From an uncultured Oscillospiraceae bacterium (GTDB lineage Bacteria; Bacillota; Clostridia; Oscillospirales; Oscillospiraceae): a stretch of DNA of 47,192 bases. The stretch covers positions 1-47,192 of the forward strand of contig CANRLF010000015.1 in assembly GCA_947631395.1 (NCBI GenBank), read 5' to 3'. A program made the translations under genes and the position numbers. Shown piece after piece: positions 15,986-24,845 of this stretch (positions are counted from its first letter, which is position 1; each line of letters begins with the position of its first letter). The notes beneath the pieces were generated by a model. That model was given only the letters and a program-made list of their open reading frames with translations. It was not told where the DNA came from and did not search any database.

Positions 15986-17167
15986 GTGGAGAGAAGCGAC
16001 GCGCTCATAAAATTGGTGTCCGTCATCGTGTTTATCGCCGTGATGATATACCTCGGTGTGTCCTTCATATCCAGCTACCGGGATCCTCTTCGGACAGTCA
16101 CCGTGACGGGCATGGAGCTCCACGACGGCGTGGACACCACAGGCTTCATCGTCCGCTCGGAGCAGGTGCTGACGGCACCTGACGGCAACGTGGCGGTGAC
16201 GGCCCAGGAGGGGGCGAAGCTGGCCGCCGGCGAGGTCCTGGCCTACCGCTATGTGGGCGCCACCGCGATGGAGCGGGCCCAGCGGATAGGGGAGCTCCGC
16301 CAGCGCATACGGCAGCTGACGGCCCTGAAAAACGGCCGGAACAGCGAGACCCTGGCGAAAGAGACCATGCTGCGGCTCTCGAGCCTGGTGTCCTCCGGGG
16401 ATCTCACCGGGGTATACGATCTGGAGCCGGACGTGGACGCCTACATAATCTCCGGCACGACCCTGGCAACGGGTGACGAGGACAGCGAGATCGCCGCCCT
16501 TCAGGCGGAGCTTGACGGACTGCTGTCCGCGTCCTCATCGGATACCGAGCGGATCACCGCCCCATGGGCGGGGACATTCTCCTCGATAGTCGACGGCTAC
16601 GAGGACATAGACCCGGAAAATCTGGAGGACATGAGCCCGGACTATGTGGACAGGCTATTCTCAACCCCGGCGGCGGTGCCGGAAAACGCCATCGGGCATC
16701 TGGCCCGGGGGACGCGCTGGTACTACGTCACCACCGTGGACGAGAGCGCCGCGAAGAAGCTCCGGGTGGGCGGCACGGCTGACCTTATCTTTTCCCGGAC
16801 GTACTCGGCGGAGCTTGAAATGACCGTCGACAGCGTGGGCGTTTCCGAGGAGGGCCGGTGCGCTGTGGTATTCCGGTGCGATAAGTATCTTCAGGACGTG
16901 GTGGGCCTTCGGGACGCCTCGGCACAGATAGTGTTCGGCACGATGAGCGGCGTAAGCGTTCCCCGGGAGGCCGTGCACCTTAGCGAGACGGGCGAGAGCA
17001 TAGTGTATATACTCGAGGGCGTCACCGCCCACAAGACGGCGATAAACATCATCGCGGAAAGCGGCGACTATTACATGGTGGAGGCCACCCGCACGGGCCT
17101 TCGGGAGGGGGACACGGCCATAGTCCGGTGCAACAACCTCTACGACGGCGCGGTGGTGGAGCGATAG
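15986..17167 (+). CDS. HlyD-like membrane-anchored adaptor protein
   Basis: A 393-residue protein with a short N-terminus, one membrane segment (residues about 8-28) and a long extracytoplasmic part. A lipoyl/barrel-sandwich-like half (GFIVRSEQVLTAPDGNVAVTAQEGAKLAAGEVLAYRY, about 53-88) is followed by a helical stretch (about 90-180). The second beta half has APWAGTFSS near 193 and VPREAVHLSETGESIVYILEG near 318. This resembles HlyD/MFP adaptors, but no ABC or RND transporter is adjacent. Instead it heads the yggS-sepF-divIVA cluster, suggesting an envelope or division-linked role (inference). GTG start with AGGGGGG upstream. It ends 1 nt before yggS. Confidence 0.75.
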   Translation: MERSDALIKLVSVIVFIAVMIYLGVSFISSYRDPLRTVTVTGMELHDGVDTTGFIVRSEQVLTAPDGNVAVTAQEGAKLAAGEVLAYRYVGATAMERAQRIGELRQRIRQLTALKNGRNSETLAKETMLRLSSLVSSGDLTGVYDLEPDVDAYIISGTTLATGDEDSEIAALQAELDGLLSASSSDTERITAPWAGTFSSIVDGYEDIDPENLEDMSPDYVDRLFSTPAAVPENAIGHLARGTRWYYVTTVDESAAKKLRVGGTADLIFSRTYSAELEMTVDSVGVSEEGRCAVVFRCDKYLQDVVGLRDASAQIVFGTMSGVSVPREAVHLSETGESIVYILEGVTAHKTAINIIAESGDYYMVEATRTGLREGDTAIVRCNNLYDGAVVER

Positions 17168-17168
17168 T

Positions 17169-17852
17169 ATGGAAAACATCTCTGAAAACGCCAGACGGAT
17201 CCTTGACAGGGCCCGGGCGGCCGCCGAGCGGGCCGGGACCCGGGTCACCGTGGTGGCGGCGTCAAAGATGAACGACACCGCCGCGGTGCGGCTCGCCTAT
17301 GAGGGCGGCATCAGGTGCTTCGGTGAGAACCGGGTCCAGGAGCTGGAGACAAAGCTCCGGGAGGGCGCCTATGACGGGGCGAAGCTCCACTTCATCGGCC
17401 ACCTCCAGCGCAACAAGGTGAGGGCTCTGGTGGGACGGGTGGACCTTATCGAGTCGGTGGACTCAGCGGAGCTCATGGATATGATCTCGGCCCGGGCCAC
17501 GGCGCTGGGCACGGTACAGCCCATACTTATCGAGGTGAACATCGGCGGCGAGGCCGCCAAATCCGGTGTGGAGCCGGAAAGGCTGGAGGAGCTGCTGGAA
17601 CACGCCGGTGGCGCGCCGGGCGTATCGGTCCGGGGACTTATGACTATCCCGCCGAGGGACCCGGAAAAGGAAAAAACTGTCCGATATTTTGAACAAATGA
17701 GAAAGCTTTTTGTTGACATGAGCGGGAAAAAATACGATAATGTTACCATGACCGTTCTGTCCATGGGCATGAGCGGAGATTTTGAGGAGGCCATCGCCTG
17801 CGGGGCGAACACCGTCCGGGTGGGCTCGGCCATATTCGGCCAGAGACGCTGA
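17169..17852 (+). CDS. yggS: YggS family PLP-binding protein
   Basis: A 227-residue single-domain fold-type III PLP protein (YggS/YlmE/PLPBP family) that binds PLP without known catalysis and affects vitamin B6 and amino-acid homeostasis. PLP lysine is K33 in VVAASKMND. Other signatures: CFGENRVQELETK, HFIGHLQRNKVR, IEVNIGGEAAKSGV, GLMTIPP and the SMGMSGDFEEAI phosphate-binding segment near the C-terminus. It is next to sepF, the usual Firmicute arrangement (ylmE-sepF). Confidence 0.95.
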   Translation: MENISENARRILDRARAAAERAGTRVTVVAASKMNDTAAVRLAYEGGIRCFGENRVQELETKLREGAYDGAKLHFIGHLQRNKVRALVGRVDLIESVDSAELMDMISARATALGTVQPILIEVNIGGEAAKSGVEPERLEELLEHAGGAPGVSVRGLMTIPPRDPEKEKTVRYFEQMRKLFVDMSGKKYDNVTMTVLSMGMSGDFEEAIACGANTVRVGSAIFGQRR

Positions 17853-17939
17853 CCTCAAAGGTCCGCCGACAGGCGGACAGAAAAGACAGACAACCTATAA
17901 ATTCCACATATCAAATATAATTACCAGGAGGCAACACAA

Positions 17940-18410
17940 ATGGGACTTTTGAACGAGCTTAAAAAACTGACCAGGCCCTACGATGACGAGGACGACGAAT
18001 TTGAGGACTTTACCCCGCGGGCACCGGAGAAGATCCCCGTGACCCCCCGCACCGCCGCCCCCACCCGGGTACCTACGGGCAATGTTTTCGAGGAGCGCCG
18101 GGATTCCAATAAGGTGGTGAACATCCACGCCACCACACAGCTCCAGGTCGTCCTTGTAAAGCCCGAGCGTTTTGAGAACGCCGCGGAGATCGCCGACCAC
18201 CTGAGGGAGAAGAGGACCGTGGTCCTGAACCTTGAGCAGACGAACAAGGACATCTCCCGCAGGCTTCTGGACTTCCTCTCCGGCGTGGCCTACGCCCAGG
18301 ACGGGAAGATCAAGAAGGTGGCCGTCAACACCTACCTCATCACACCCTACAACGTGGATCTGATGGGCGATCTCATCGACGAGCTGGAAAACAACGGGTT
18401 ATACTTCTAA
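17940..18410 (+). CDS. sepF: cell division protein SepF
   Basis: FtsZ-interacting, membrane-binding protein that bundles FtsZ filaments at midcell. The 156-residue product has an N-terminal amphipathic helix (MGLLNELKKLTRP), an acidic linker (DDEDDEFEDF), and the C-terminal SepF fold (about residues 65-150: VLVKPERFENAAEIADHLREKRTVVLNLEQTNKDISRRLLDFLSGVAYAQDGKIKKV). ATG is preceded by AGGAGG at 7-8 nt. The usual ylmG and ylmH genes that separate sepF from divIVA in many Firmicutes are absent here. Confidence 0.95.
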   Translation: MGLLNELKKLTRPYDDEDDEFEDFTPRAPEKIPVTPRTAAPTRVPTGNVFEERRDSNKVVNIHATTQLQVVLVKPERFENAAEIADHLREKRTVVLNLEQTNKDISRRLLDFLSGVAYAQDGKIKKVAVNTYLITPYNVDLMGDLIDELENNGLYF

Positions 18411-18417
18411 TAATAAA

Positions 18418-18552
18418 AAACAAACGGTCGCGAGCCCGGCAAAGCGGGTCGCGGTCGCAGAGGAGGAGCGAACCTGGCGCCTGGGCCCGACCGACAGGGA
18501 GGGCGAGGTAAAGCCGGTTTCGCGACGACGAGAGAAAGGATAGGATACAGAT
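18418..18552 (+). other. GC-rich leader between sepF and divIVA, possible structured RNA
   Basis: About 135 nt without an ORF. Hairpin 1 pairs GCGAGCCCG with CGGGTCGC (one bulge) near 18430-18455. A second, branched domain is closed by GCGAACC (about 18468) with GGTTTCGC (about 18518) and encloses GGCG/GCC elements. It ends just before the divIVA Shine-Dalgarno region (GAAAGGATAGGA). No terminator T-run was seen, so if it is functional, control of translation or RNA processing is more likely than termination. Confidence 0.4.
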
Positions 18553-19533
18553 ATGATGACACCTCAGGATATTCAGAGCATGGAATTTGCCAAGGCCGTG
18601 TTCGGCGGCTATGACATGGCGGCCGTGGACGATTTTCTGGAGCAGGTCACGACCGACTACACGGCGCTTTACAAGGACAACATGATCCTGAAGGGCAAGC
18701 TCAAGGTGCTGGTGGAGAAGGTGGAGGAGTACCGCTCCACCGAGGACGCCATGCGTATGGCGCTGATGTCCGCCCAGAAGATGAGCGACGACATGCTCAG
18801 CGAGACCCGCGCCAAGTGCGACGAGATGCTGGCCGCCGCGGCCAGGGACTCCGACGCGTCCCGGGCAAAGGTCGCGGAGAATATCACCCAGGAGGACATG
18901 AAGCTGGAGGCCGCGAAGCTAAAGACCACAGCCTTCGTCAACGCCTCCCGCCAGATAATCGACCAGTATCAGGCCTTCCTCAACAAGCTTGAGACCGTCA
19001 CCGCCGAGTACGGCGGCGACGCCCCCGCTGAGTCGGCCGCGGAGCCCGCGATCTCACCGGAGCCCGAGCGCCCCGCGATAGCCCAGGTGTCCCAGGACAC
19101 CGTGAAATATGAGCCTGTGCCCGAGACGCCCGCGACGCCAGCCGCCCCGGCTGTTCCGGTCGCCCCGGCTGCTCCCGCCGCTCCGGCGGCTGTTGAGCCC
19201 GCGCCGGCTGAAGCTCCCGCGGCGCCCACACCCGACGTACAGGCCATAATCGACGAGCTTCTCGCTCCCGCCGCCCCGGCGGCGCCGGCGGAGCCCGAGG
19301 AGCCGGCCCCCGCGGCCCCGGCGGAGCCCGAGGTGGACAGGGCCGCCACACGCCGCATAGACATCGACGCCGTCCGCCGCTTCTATTCCGGCGACGGCGA
19401 CGCAAAACGCGCCTGGGACGAGGAGGACGAGCTCACCACGCCCAGACCGAAGTTCGACTTCTCGGACCTCAAATTCGGCGCGAATTACGCCGACGAGCAG
19501 CCCGAGACCAGGAAGAACAGGAAAGACAAGTAA
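18553..19533 (+). CDS. divIVA: DivIVA domain-containing cell division protein
   Basis: Binds curved membrane at poles and septa through a coiled-coil N-terminal domain and recruits division or sporulation factors. In the 326-residue product the DivIVA domain is residues about 3-60 (TPQDIQSMEFAKAVFGGYDMAAVDDFLEQV). A helical coiled coil follows to about 150. A long Ala/Pro/Glu-rich low-complexity segment (about 155-260) separates it from a C-terminal charged tail. The Ala-Pro stretch makes it longer than typical DivIVA (160-230 residues). Two consecutive ATG codons are present; the first is used here. It is upstream of ileS in the conserved order. Confidence 0.9.
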   Translation: MMTPQDIQSMEFAKAVFGGYDMAAVDDFLEQVTTDYTALYKDNMILKGKLKVLVEKVEEYRSTEDAMRMALMSAQKMSDDMLSETRAKCDEMLAAAARDSDASRAKVAENITQEDMKLEAAKLKTTAFVNASRQIIDQYQAFLNKLETVTAEYGGDAPAESAAEPAISPEPERPAIAQVSQDTVKYEPVPETPATPAAPAVPVAPAAPAAPAAVEPAPAEAPAAPTPDVQAIIDELLAPAAPAAPAEPEEPAPAAPAEPEVDRAATRRIDIDAVRRFYSGDGDAKRAWDEEDELTTPRPKFDFSDLKFGANYADEQPETRKNRKDK

Positions 19534-19552
19534 TAAGTGAGGGACACCCCAA

Positions 19553-22363
19553 ATGCCACAGGATTACAACCAGACAGTCAACCTTCCGAAAACAGACTTT
19601 CCCATGCGCGCATCCCTGCCGGCCAGGGAGCCGGCGATGCTGGCGCGGTGGAATGAGATAGATCTCTATCACGAGATGCTGAAGCGCAATGAGGGCAAGC
19701 CCCTCTTTGTGCTCCACGACGGCCCTCCGTTCTCCAACGGGCATCTGCACATGGGCCACGCCCTGAATAAGGCAATAAAGGACTTCATCGTCCGATATAA
19801 GTCCATGACGGGCTACAAGACACCCTTCACCCCCGGCTGGGACAACCACGGTATGCCCATCGAGTCGGCCATAATAAAGCAGCAGAAGCTGAACCGCAAG
19901 GCCATGTCCGTGCCTGAGTTTCGCTCCGCCTGCCAGGAGTTTGCCCAAAATTTCGTGAACATCCAGCGGGATGAGTTCAAGCGCCTGGGCTACGTGGCCG
20001 ATTGGGACCGCCCGTACCTGACCATGGACCCGAAGTTCGAGGCCGAGGAGGTCAAGGTGTTCGGCGAGATGTACCGCAAGGGGTATATCTATAAGGGGAA
20101 GAAGCCCGTATACTGGTGCCCCCACGACGAGACGGCCCTTGCCGAGGCGGAGATAGAGTACTCCGAGGACCCGGTCACCACCATCTTCGTGAAATTCCGG
20201 GTGAAGGACGATCTGGGGAAGCTCTCCGCTTACGGGCCCCTTGACAATATATACTTCGTCATATGGACCACCACCACCTGGACCATCCCGGGGAACCTGG
20301 CCATATGCTTAAATCCCGGCTATGACTATACCCTGACCCGCGCCAGCAACGGCGAGGTCTATATAATGGCAAAGGAGCTTGCCGACGACGTCCTTAAAAA
20401 GGCGGGGCTGGAGGCCACAGAGGTCCTTGCAACCTTCAAGGGCGCGGAGCTGGAGCTTATGACCGCCCAGCACCCCTTATTCGACCAGACGAGCCTTGTT
20501 ATAGTGGGCGACCACGTGACGCTGGACGCCGGTACCGGATGCGTACACACCGCACCGGCCTACGGCGCGGACGACTTCTTCGTCTGCCAGAAATATCCCC
20601 AGATCCCGTCGGGCCGCGACCTGGTGGTCAACGTGGACGACTCCGGCAGGTTCACGGCGGACGCCGGGAAATACGAGGGACTTGACGTGCTGAAGGCCCA
20701 CGAGCCCATATATAATGACCTTGTGGCCTGCGGGGCCCTTTTGGCAAGCGAGAACATCACACACTCCTACCCCCACTGCTGGCGGTGCAAGCACCCCATC
20801 ATCTTCCGGGCTACGGACCAGTGGTTCTGCTCCGTGGACGCCTTCAAGGAGGACGCGGTACGTGCCGCCGAGGCCGTGACGTGGCTTCCCGACTGGGGCC
20901 GCGACAGGATAAGCTCCATGATCCGGGAGCGGGCGGACTGGTGCATTTCACGTCAGCGCCACTGGGGACTTCCCATCCCGGTGCTCTACTGCAAAAAGTG
21001 CGGCAAGCCCATATGCACCGAAGAGACAATTGAGAAAATATCGAAGCTCTTCCGTGAGCGCGGCTCCAACGCCTGGTTCGAGCTGGACGCCGACGAGATA
21101 GCCCCGGAGGGCTTTGTGTGCCCCGAGTGCGGCTGTGAGCACTTTGAGAAGGAGACGGACACCCTGGACGGCTGGTTCGACTCCGGCTCCACACACATTG
21201 CCAGTATGGAGCTTGACGCCCCGAAATGCTGGCCGGCGGATCTGTATATGGAGGGCGGCGACCAGTATCGCGGCTGGTTCCAGTCAAGCCTCCTCACCGC
21301 CGTGGCGGTGAAGGGCGCGGCCCCCTATAAGGCCGTCCTGACCCACGGCTGGACCGTGGACGGCGAGGGCCGCCAGATGCACAAGTCATTGGGCAACGGC
21401 ATCTCCCCGGAGGACGTCATCAAAAAGTACGGGGCCGATCTTGTGAGGCTCTGGGCCGCCAGCGCCGACTACCGCAACGATATGCGCTGCTCGGAGAACA
21501 TCTTCAAGCAGCTTTCGGATAAGTACCTGAAGATAAGGAACACCGCAAGGTACATCCTGGGGAATTTGGAGGGCTTTGACCCCGACGACCGGGTTGGATT
21601 TGCCGACATGCTGCCCCTGGACAAGTGGGCTCTTGTGGAGCTCAATGGCCTTGTGGAGAAGTGCCTCGCGGCCTATGAGAGATATGAGTTCCACGGCGTC
21701 ACCTACGCCATCCACAACTTCTGCGTGGTGGAGATGTCCAGCTTCTATCTGGACATCATCAAGGACAGGCTATACTGCGACGGGCCGGAGAGCCTGTCCC
21801 GCCGGAGCGCCCAGAGCGCCATCTATGAGATATTAGACGCCATGGTGCGGCTCCTCGCGCCGATACTGGCCTTCACCTCCGACGAGATTTGGCAGTCCAT
21901 GCCCCACCACAAGGGGGCCAACGGCCTTCACGTTATGCTGAACGACATGCCCGCCGTCCACCCGGAGTACCGGTTCGACGACGACGAGGCCGCCCGTTGG
22001 GATAAGCTCATAGCCCTGAGGGCCGACGTGCTGAAGGCACTGGAGCTCAAGCGGGCCGACAAGTCCATCGGCAAGCCCCTGGACGCCCAGGTGACCCTTT
22101 ACGTATCACCGGAGGCCCGGGAGGAGCTGGATAAGCTGGCCGGTATGGACCTTGCCCAGATGTTCATTGTGTCCCGTGTAGCCATCGTCTACGGCGACGG
22201 GGCGGGTGTCCCCGGGGAGAGCTTCCCCGGCGTGACCGTGGACGTCCGGCCCTGCGAGGACGAAAAATGCGCCCGTTGCTGGACCAGGAGCGAGTCCGTG
22301 GGACACGACCACGACCATCCGGAGCTCTGTGAGCGTTGCGCGCGGGTGGTAAGGGGCCTGTAA
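19553..22363 (+). CDS. ileS: isoleucyl-tRNA synthetase
   Basis: Class I synthetase charging tRNA-Ile with editing of valine. The 936-residue product has HIGH-type motif GHLHMGHALN (about residues 62-71) and the CP1 editing domain (VIWTTTTWTIPGNLAI near 228-243, GTGCVHTAPAYGADDF near 326-341). Further on are WCISRQRHWGLPIPV, DLYMEGGDQYRGWFQSSLL, a KMSKS-equivalent MHKSLGNG near 608, the anticodon-binding domain and a C-terminal zinc finger (CARCW...CERC, about 904-931). It is the bacterial type with both zinc sites. No T-box was seen upstream. It lies between divIVA and lspA. Confidence 0.98.
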   Translation: MPQDYNQTVNLPKTDFPMRASLPAREPAMLARWNEIDLYHEMLKRNEGKPLFVLHDGPPFSNGHLHMGHALNKAIKDFIVRYKSMTGYKTPFTPGWDNHGMPIESAIIKQQKLNRKAMSVPEFRSACQEFAQNFVNIQRDEFKRLGYVADWDRPYLTMDPKFEAEEVKVFGEMYRKGYIYKGKKPVYWCPHDETALAEAEIEYSEDPVTTIFVKFRVKDDLGKLSAYGPLDNIYFVIWTTTTWTIPGNLAICLNPGYDYTLTRASNGEVYIMAKELADDVLKKAGLEATEVLATFKGAELELMTAQHPLFDQTSLVIVGDHVTLDAGTGCVHTAPAYGADDFFVCQKYPQIPSGRDLVVNVDDSGRFTADAGKYEGLDVLKAHEPIYNDLVACGALLASENITHSYPHCWRCKHPIIFRATDQWFCSVDAFKEDAVRAAEAVTWLPDWGRDRISSMIRERADWCISRQRHWGLPIPVLYCKKCGKPICTEETIEKISKLFRERGSNAWFELDADEIAPEGFVCPECGCEHFEKETDTLDGWFDSGSTHIASMELDAPKCWPADLYMEGGDQYRGWFQSSLLTAVAVKGAAPYKAVLTHGWTVDGEGRQMHKSLGNGISPEDVIKKYGADLVRLWAASADYRNDMRCSENIFKQLSDKYLKIRNTARYILGNLEGFDPDDRVGFADMLPLDKWALVELNGLVEKCLAAYERYEFHGVTYAIHNFCVVEMSSFYLDIIKDRLYCDGPESLSRRSAQSAIYEILDAMVRLLAPILAFTSDEIWQSMPHHKGANGLHVMLNDMPAVHPEYRFDDDEAARWDKLIALRADVLKALELKRADKSIGKPLDAQVTLYVSPEAREELDKLAGMDLAQMFIVSRVAIVYGDGAGVPGESFPGVTVDVRPCEDEKCARCWTRSESVGHDHDHPELCERCARVVRGL

Positions 22364-22382
22364 AATAAGACGGTAAATTTAA

Positions 22383-22407
22383 GTGGGCGGGTTTGGTACC
22401 CGCCCAC
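22383..22407 (+). other. RNA hairpin between ileS and lspA
   Basis: A 9-bp perfect stem, GTGGGCGGG with CCCGCCCAC, 7-nt loop, with no following T-run. It may be a processing or stability element; it is unlikely to be a full terminator because lspA follows within 21 nt. Confidence 0.5.
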
Positions 22408-22427
22408 GCCAATGTAAGGGTGTATTT

Positions 22428-22922
22428 ATGCTTTACCTTCTCATTGCCGCGGTGTGCTGTGCCGCGGACCAGCTTTTCAAGAAGTGGATAGTGGCCAATA
22501 TCGCCCTGGGGGGCGTAAGGGAGTTCATCCCCGGGGTGATGAGCCTTACGAACCTGCGCAATACGGGCATGGCCTTCTCGATGCTCTCGGAGCACACCTG
22601 GATACTTTCCGTCATATCGGTGGTGGTATCCGTCGGCCTGGTCGTCCTCATACTGAGGGGGAAATTCACCCGCTGGGAGAAGGTCAGCCTGGGCCTTATC
22701 CTGGGCGGCGCGGTGGGAAATCTGATCGACCGGGTGTTTTTGGGCTACGTGGTGGACATGTTCAAGACGGAGTTTGTGGACTTCGCGGTGTTCAACCTGG
22801 CCGACGCATTCATCGACGTGGGGGCCGTGCTGTTCTGCGTGCTGTACCTGGTCCGCGTGCTCCGGGAGGACAGGAAGAAATCAAAGGAGAAGCCCCATGA
22901 CGGCGACGCTGACAGTAACTGA
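22428..22922 (+). CDS. lspA: lipoprotein signal peptidase LspA
   Basis: Aspartyl membrane protease that removes signal peptides from diacylated prolipoproteins. The 164-residue, four-helix membrane protein has the family motifs NTGMAFS (about residues 44-50), GGAVGNLIDR with the first catalytic Asp, and VFNLADAFIDVG with the second catalytic Asp. The start is ATG 22428 with AAGGG upstream; the 15 in-frame residues upstream cover the hairpin. It overlaps rluD by 26 nt. Substrates in this window include the lipoproteins at 29210 and 44237. Confidence 0.96.
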   Translation: MLYLLIAAVCCAADQLFKKWIVANIALGGVREFIPGVMSLTNLRNTGMAFSMLSEHTWILSVISVVVSVGLVVLILRGKFTRWEKVSLGLILGGAVGNLIDRVFLGYVVDMFKTEFVDFAVFNLADAFIDVGAVLFCVLYLVRVLREDRKKSKEKPHDGDADSN

Positions 22923-23799
22923 GTCCGGCAGGGCGGACGCCGTCATCGCCAGGGCCATGCCGGAGCTCAGCCGCTCCTTCGTCCAGAAGCTTTTGGAGGA
23001 GGGCCGGGTGACCTGCCGGGGAAGGCCGGTAAAAAAGAGCCTGCGCCTGTCCGCCGGGGAGGAGCTCACGCTGCTTATCCCGGAGCCGGAGGAGCTAAGC
23101 ATCGCGGCGGAGGACATACCACTCGACATAGTATACGAGGACAGCGACGTCATCGTGGTGAACAAGCCGAAGGGTATGGTGGTCCACCCCGCCCCCGGCC
23201 ACGCTGACGGTACGCTGGTGAACGCCCTGATGGCCCACTGCGGACAGTCGCTAAGCGGCATAAACGGGGTGCTCCGCCCGGGCATAGTCCACCGGATCGA
23301 CAAGGACACCTCGGGGCTCATTATCGCCGCCAAAAACGACCAGGCCCACAAGTGCCTCGCCGAACAGCTGAAAAGCCACACGCTGTCAAGGACATATGAG
23401 TGCGTCGTCATCGGGAACATGCGTGAGGATTCCGGCACCGTGGACGCGCCCATAGGCCGCCACCCCACGGACAGGAAAAAGCAGTGCGTCACGGAGAAAA
23501 ACTCCCGCCCCGCCGTGACGCACTGGCGGGTGTTGGAGCGGTTCCCCGGCTACACGCACCTTGAGTGTAAGCTGGAGACCGGCCGCACCCACCAGATAAG
23601 GGTCCACATGGCGAGCATCGGCCACCCCATACTGGGCGACACCGTCTACGGGCAAAAAAAGCCCGTCCCGGGCCTCCAGGGCCAGTGCCTCCACGCAAGA
23701 CGTCTGAGGTTTGTACACCCCGGGACAGGGGAGGAGATAGAGCTTGAAAGCGAGATACCCGAGTATTTTGCGGATATATTGAAAAAGTTGCAAAAATAA
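22897..23799 (+). CDS. rluD: RluA/RluD family 23S rRNA pseudouridine synthase
   Basis: Isomerises uridine to pseudouridine in rRNA. The 300-residue product has an N-terminal S4 domain (LSRSFVQKLLEEGRVTCRGRPVKKSLRLSAGEEL, about 18-55) and a RluA-type catalytic domain with HRIDKDTSGLIIAAK near 133-147 (catalytic Asp in RIDKDTSG). TGRTHQIRVHMASIGHPILGDTVYG follows. ATG 22897 is preceded by AAAGGAG inside the end of lspA. The exact target uridines cannot be read from sequence; RluD-like is the best family name. A strong hairpin follows the stop. Confidence 0.92.
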   Translation: MTATLTVTESGRADAVIARAMPELSRSFVQKLLEEGRVTCRGRPVKKSLRLSAGEELTLLIPEPEELSIAAEDIPLDIVYEDSDVIVVNKPKGMVVHPAPGHADGTLVNALMAHCGQSLSGINGVLRPGIVHRIDKDTSGLIIAAKNDQAHKCLAEQLKSHTLSRTYECVVIGNMREDSGTVDAPIGRHPTDRKKQCVTEKNSRPAVTHWRVLERFPGYTHLECKLETGRTHQIRVHMASIGHPILGDTVYGQKKPVPGLQGQCLHARRLRFVHPGTGEEIELESEIPEYFADILKKLQK

Positions 23800-23810
23800 T
23801 CAAATAGGCG

Positions 23811-23842
23811 CTCCCCGGGCCGGCGGCTACCGGCCCGGGGAG
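23811..23842. terminator. GC-rich terminator-type hairpin after rluD
   Basis: A 13-bp perfect stem (CTCCCCGGGCCGG with CCGGCCCGGGGAG), 6-nt loop. The T-richer flank (TATTTGATTATTTTT) is on the minus strand, so it may serve the convergent secreted-protein gene as well as rluD. Confidence 0.7.
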
Positions 23843-23920
23843 CTGATCATTTGCGCCACAAAAAGAACCTGTTCCCCGCGCTGTAATTATGAGACCAATA
23901 TAGGACGGCAATTAAACTAA

Positions 23921-24619
23921 TCAAATATCGAGTTCAAAAATAGTGGATGCAATTCTGCACGCAGTTGTCCCTGACATATCCGCCTTGCCACAAGTATAAT
24001 TCGCAAAATATGCGGCGGCGGGCCACTTGACGGTACTATACACGCTGACAGACGCGCCGGGCACAACAGTTACCATACTGCCAGATACAACGGAGCCCGT
24101 GGGACTGTCCTTTGTAATGGTAAACTGAATATTGGCGGGGCCCTGATTAGAGATCCACACTTTCGCATAAGGATACTGTGAGGTCACGGGGATGGACCTG
24201 CTCATGCTGTCGCGTGACAGAGGCGCTGTCCACATCTTCATGCTCGCCCTGCTTTTGTCAAAGGAAGAGAGCACAGCGTCCATCTCCTCTGGGGAGATGA
24301 TCTCAAAAATCAGGTCGCCGGAAACGAAAAGATCACCGGGGTTCCCCTCAATGACAAGCTCCTCCGTCTCGGCGGCTGTCGCCGCGTCGACGGTTGTAAT
24401 GTACTCGTGACCGTTGTCGACCTTGATAGCGGCCAACGGCACAGTATCCGCGCTGTCATCCTCAACGGGACCGGGCAGATCGTTTTCGGCTTGAGCCGGG
24501 GAAACAGAGGCTGAATACTGTTCGCCCGTGTCCTCCCGGGGTGTAGTCGCGTACGCCGCGGAGCAGGAAAGACCTACCAAACAGCTGACCGCTAAAATAC
24601 CGCATAATACCTTGTTCAC
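23921..24619 (-). CDS. secreted protein of unknown function
   Basis: A 232-residue protein with a classical signal peptide (hydrophobic core GILAVSCLVGLSCSA, likely cleavage after AYA near residue 24). Its acidic middle region is followed by a C-terminal 110-residue part rich in Val/Ser/Thr that looks beta-structured (AKVWISNQGPANIQFTITKD...VTVVPGASVSVYSTVKW). There is no lipobox, no sortase motif and no recognised enzyme motif. GTG start with AAAGGAGGTG. It is divergent from a PadR-type regulator and shares its control region, so it is a likely target of that regulator (inference). Confidence 0.7.
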   Translation of the reverse strand: MNKVLCGILAVSCLVGLSCSAAYATTPREDTGEQYSASVSPAQAENDLPGPVEDDSADTVPLAAIKVDNGHEYITTVDAATAAETEELVIEGNPGDLFVSGDLIFEIISPEEMDAVLSSFDKSRASMKMWTAPLSRDSMSRSIPVTSQYPYAKVWISNQGPANIQFTITKDSPTGSVVSGSMVTVVPGASVSVYSTVKWPAAAYFANYTCGKADMSGTTACRIASTIFELDI

Positions 24620-24667
24620 TGCCGATCACACCTCCTTTCATAAATAATGGGAACAGGTTCCGATTTC

Positions 24668-24695
24668 AGTATACTCGCTATGATTAGTCTGTCAA
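24668..24695 (-). promoter_or_regulatory. promoter of the secreted-protein gene
   Basis: TTGACA (complement of 24690-24695), 16-nt spacer, TATACT (complement of 24668-24673). An AGTCTG half-site (24686-24691) overlaps the -35. Confidence 0.75.
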
Positions 24696-24738
24696 CATGA
24701 ATACTCTAAAATTAATAATATATTAAAAATCAGACTCA

Positions 24739-24768
24739 TTGACACTCTTATAGTCTGTGATTTATAAT
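24739..24768 (+). promoter_or_regulatory. promoter of the padR-HAAS pair with AGTCTG half-sites
   Basis: TTGACA (24739-24744), 18-nt spacer, TATAAT (24763-24768). CAGACT (24731-24736) and AGTCTG (24752-24757) form an inverted pair flanking the -35. With the third half-site at 24686 they could be the operator for the encoded PadR regulator. Confidence 0.65.
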
Positions 24769-24845
24769 ATTATTACTCTTGACTGAGCGATGTCAGCTAC
24801 GTCCAGAGGCGGGTTAAAAATAAAGATTTGGTGGTCGATCATAAA

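Noticed and set aside
19500-19553. T-box leader for ileS
   Set aside because: The divIVA-ileS spacer is about 20 nt and the divIVA upstream region has no T-box sequence.
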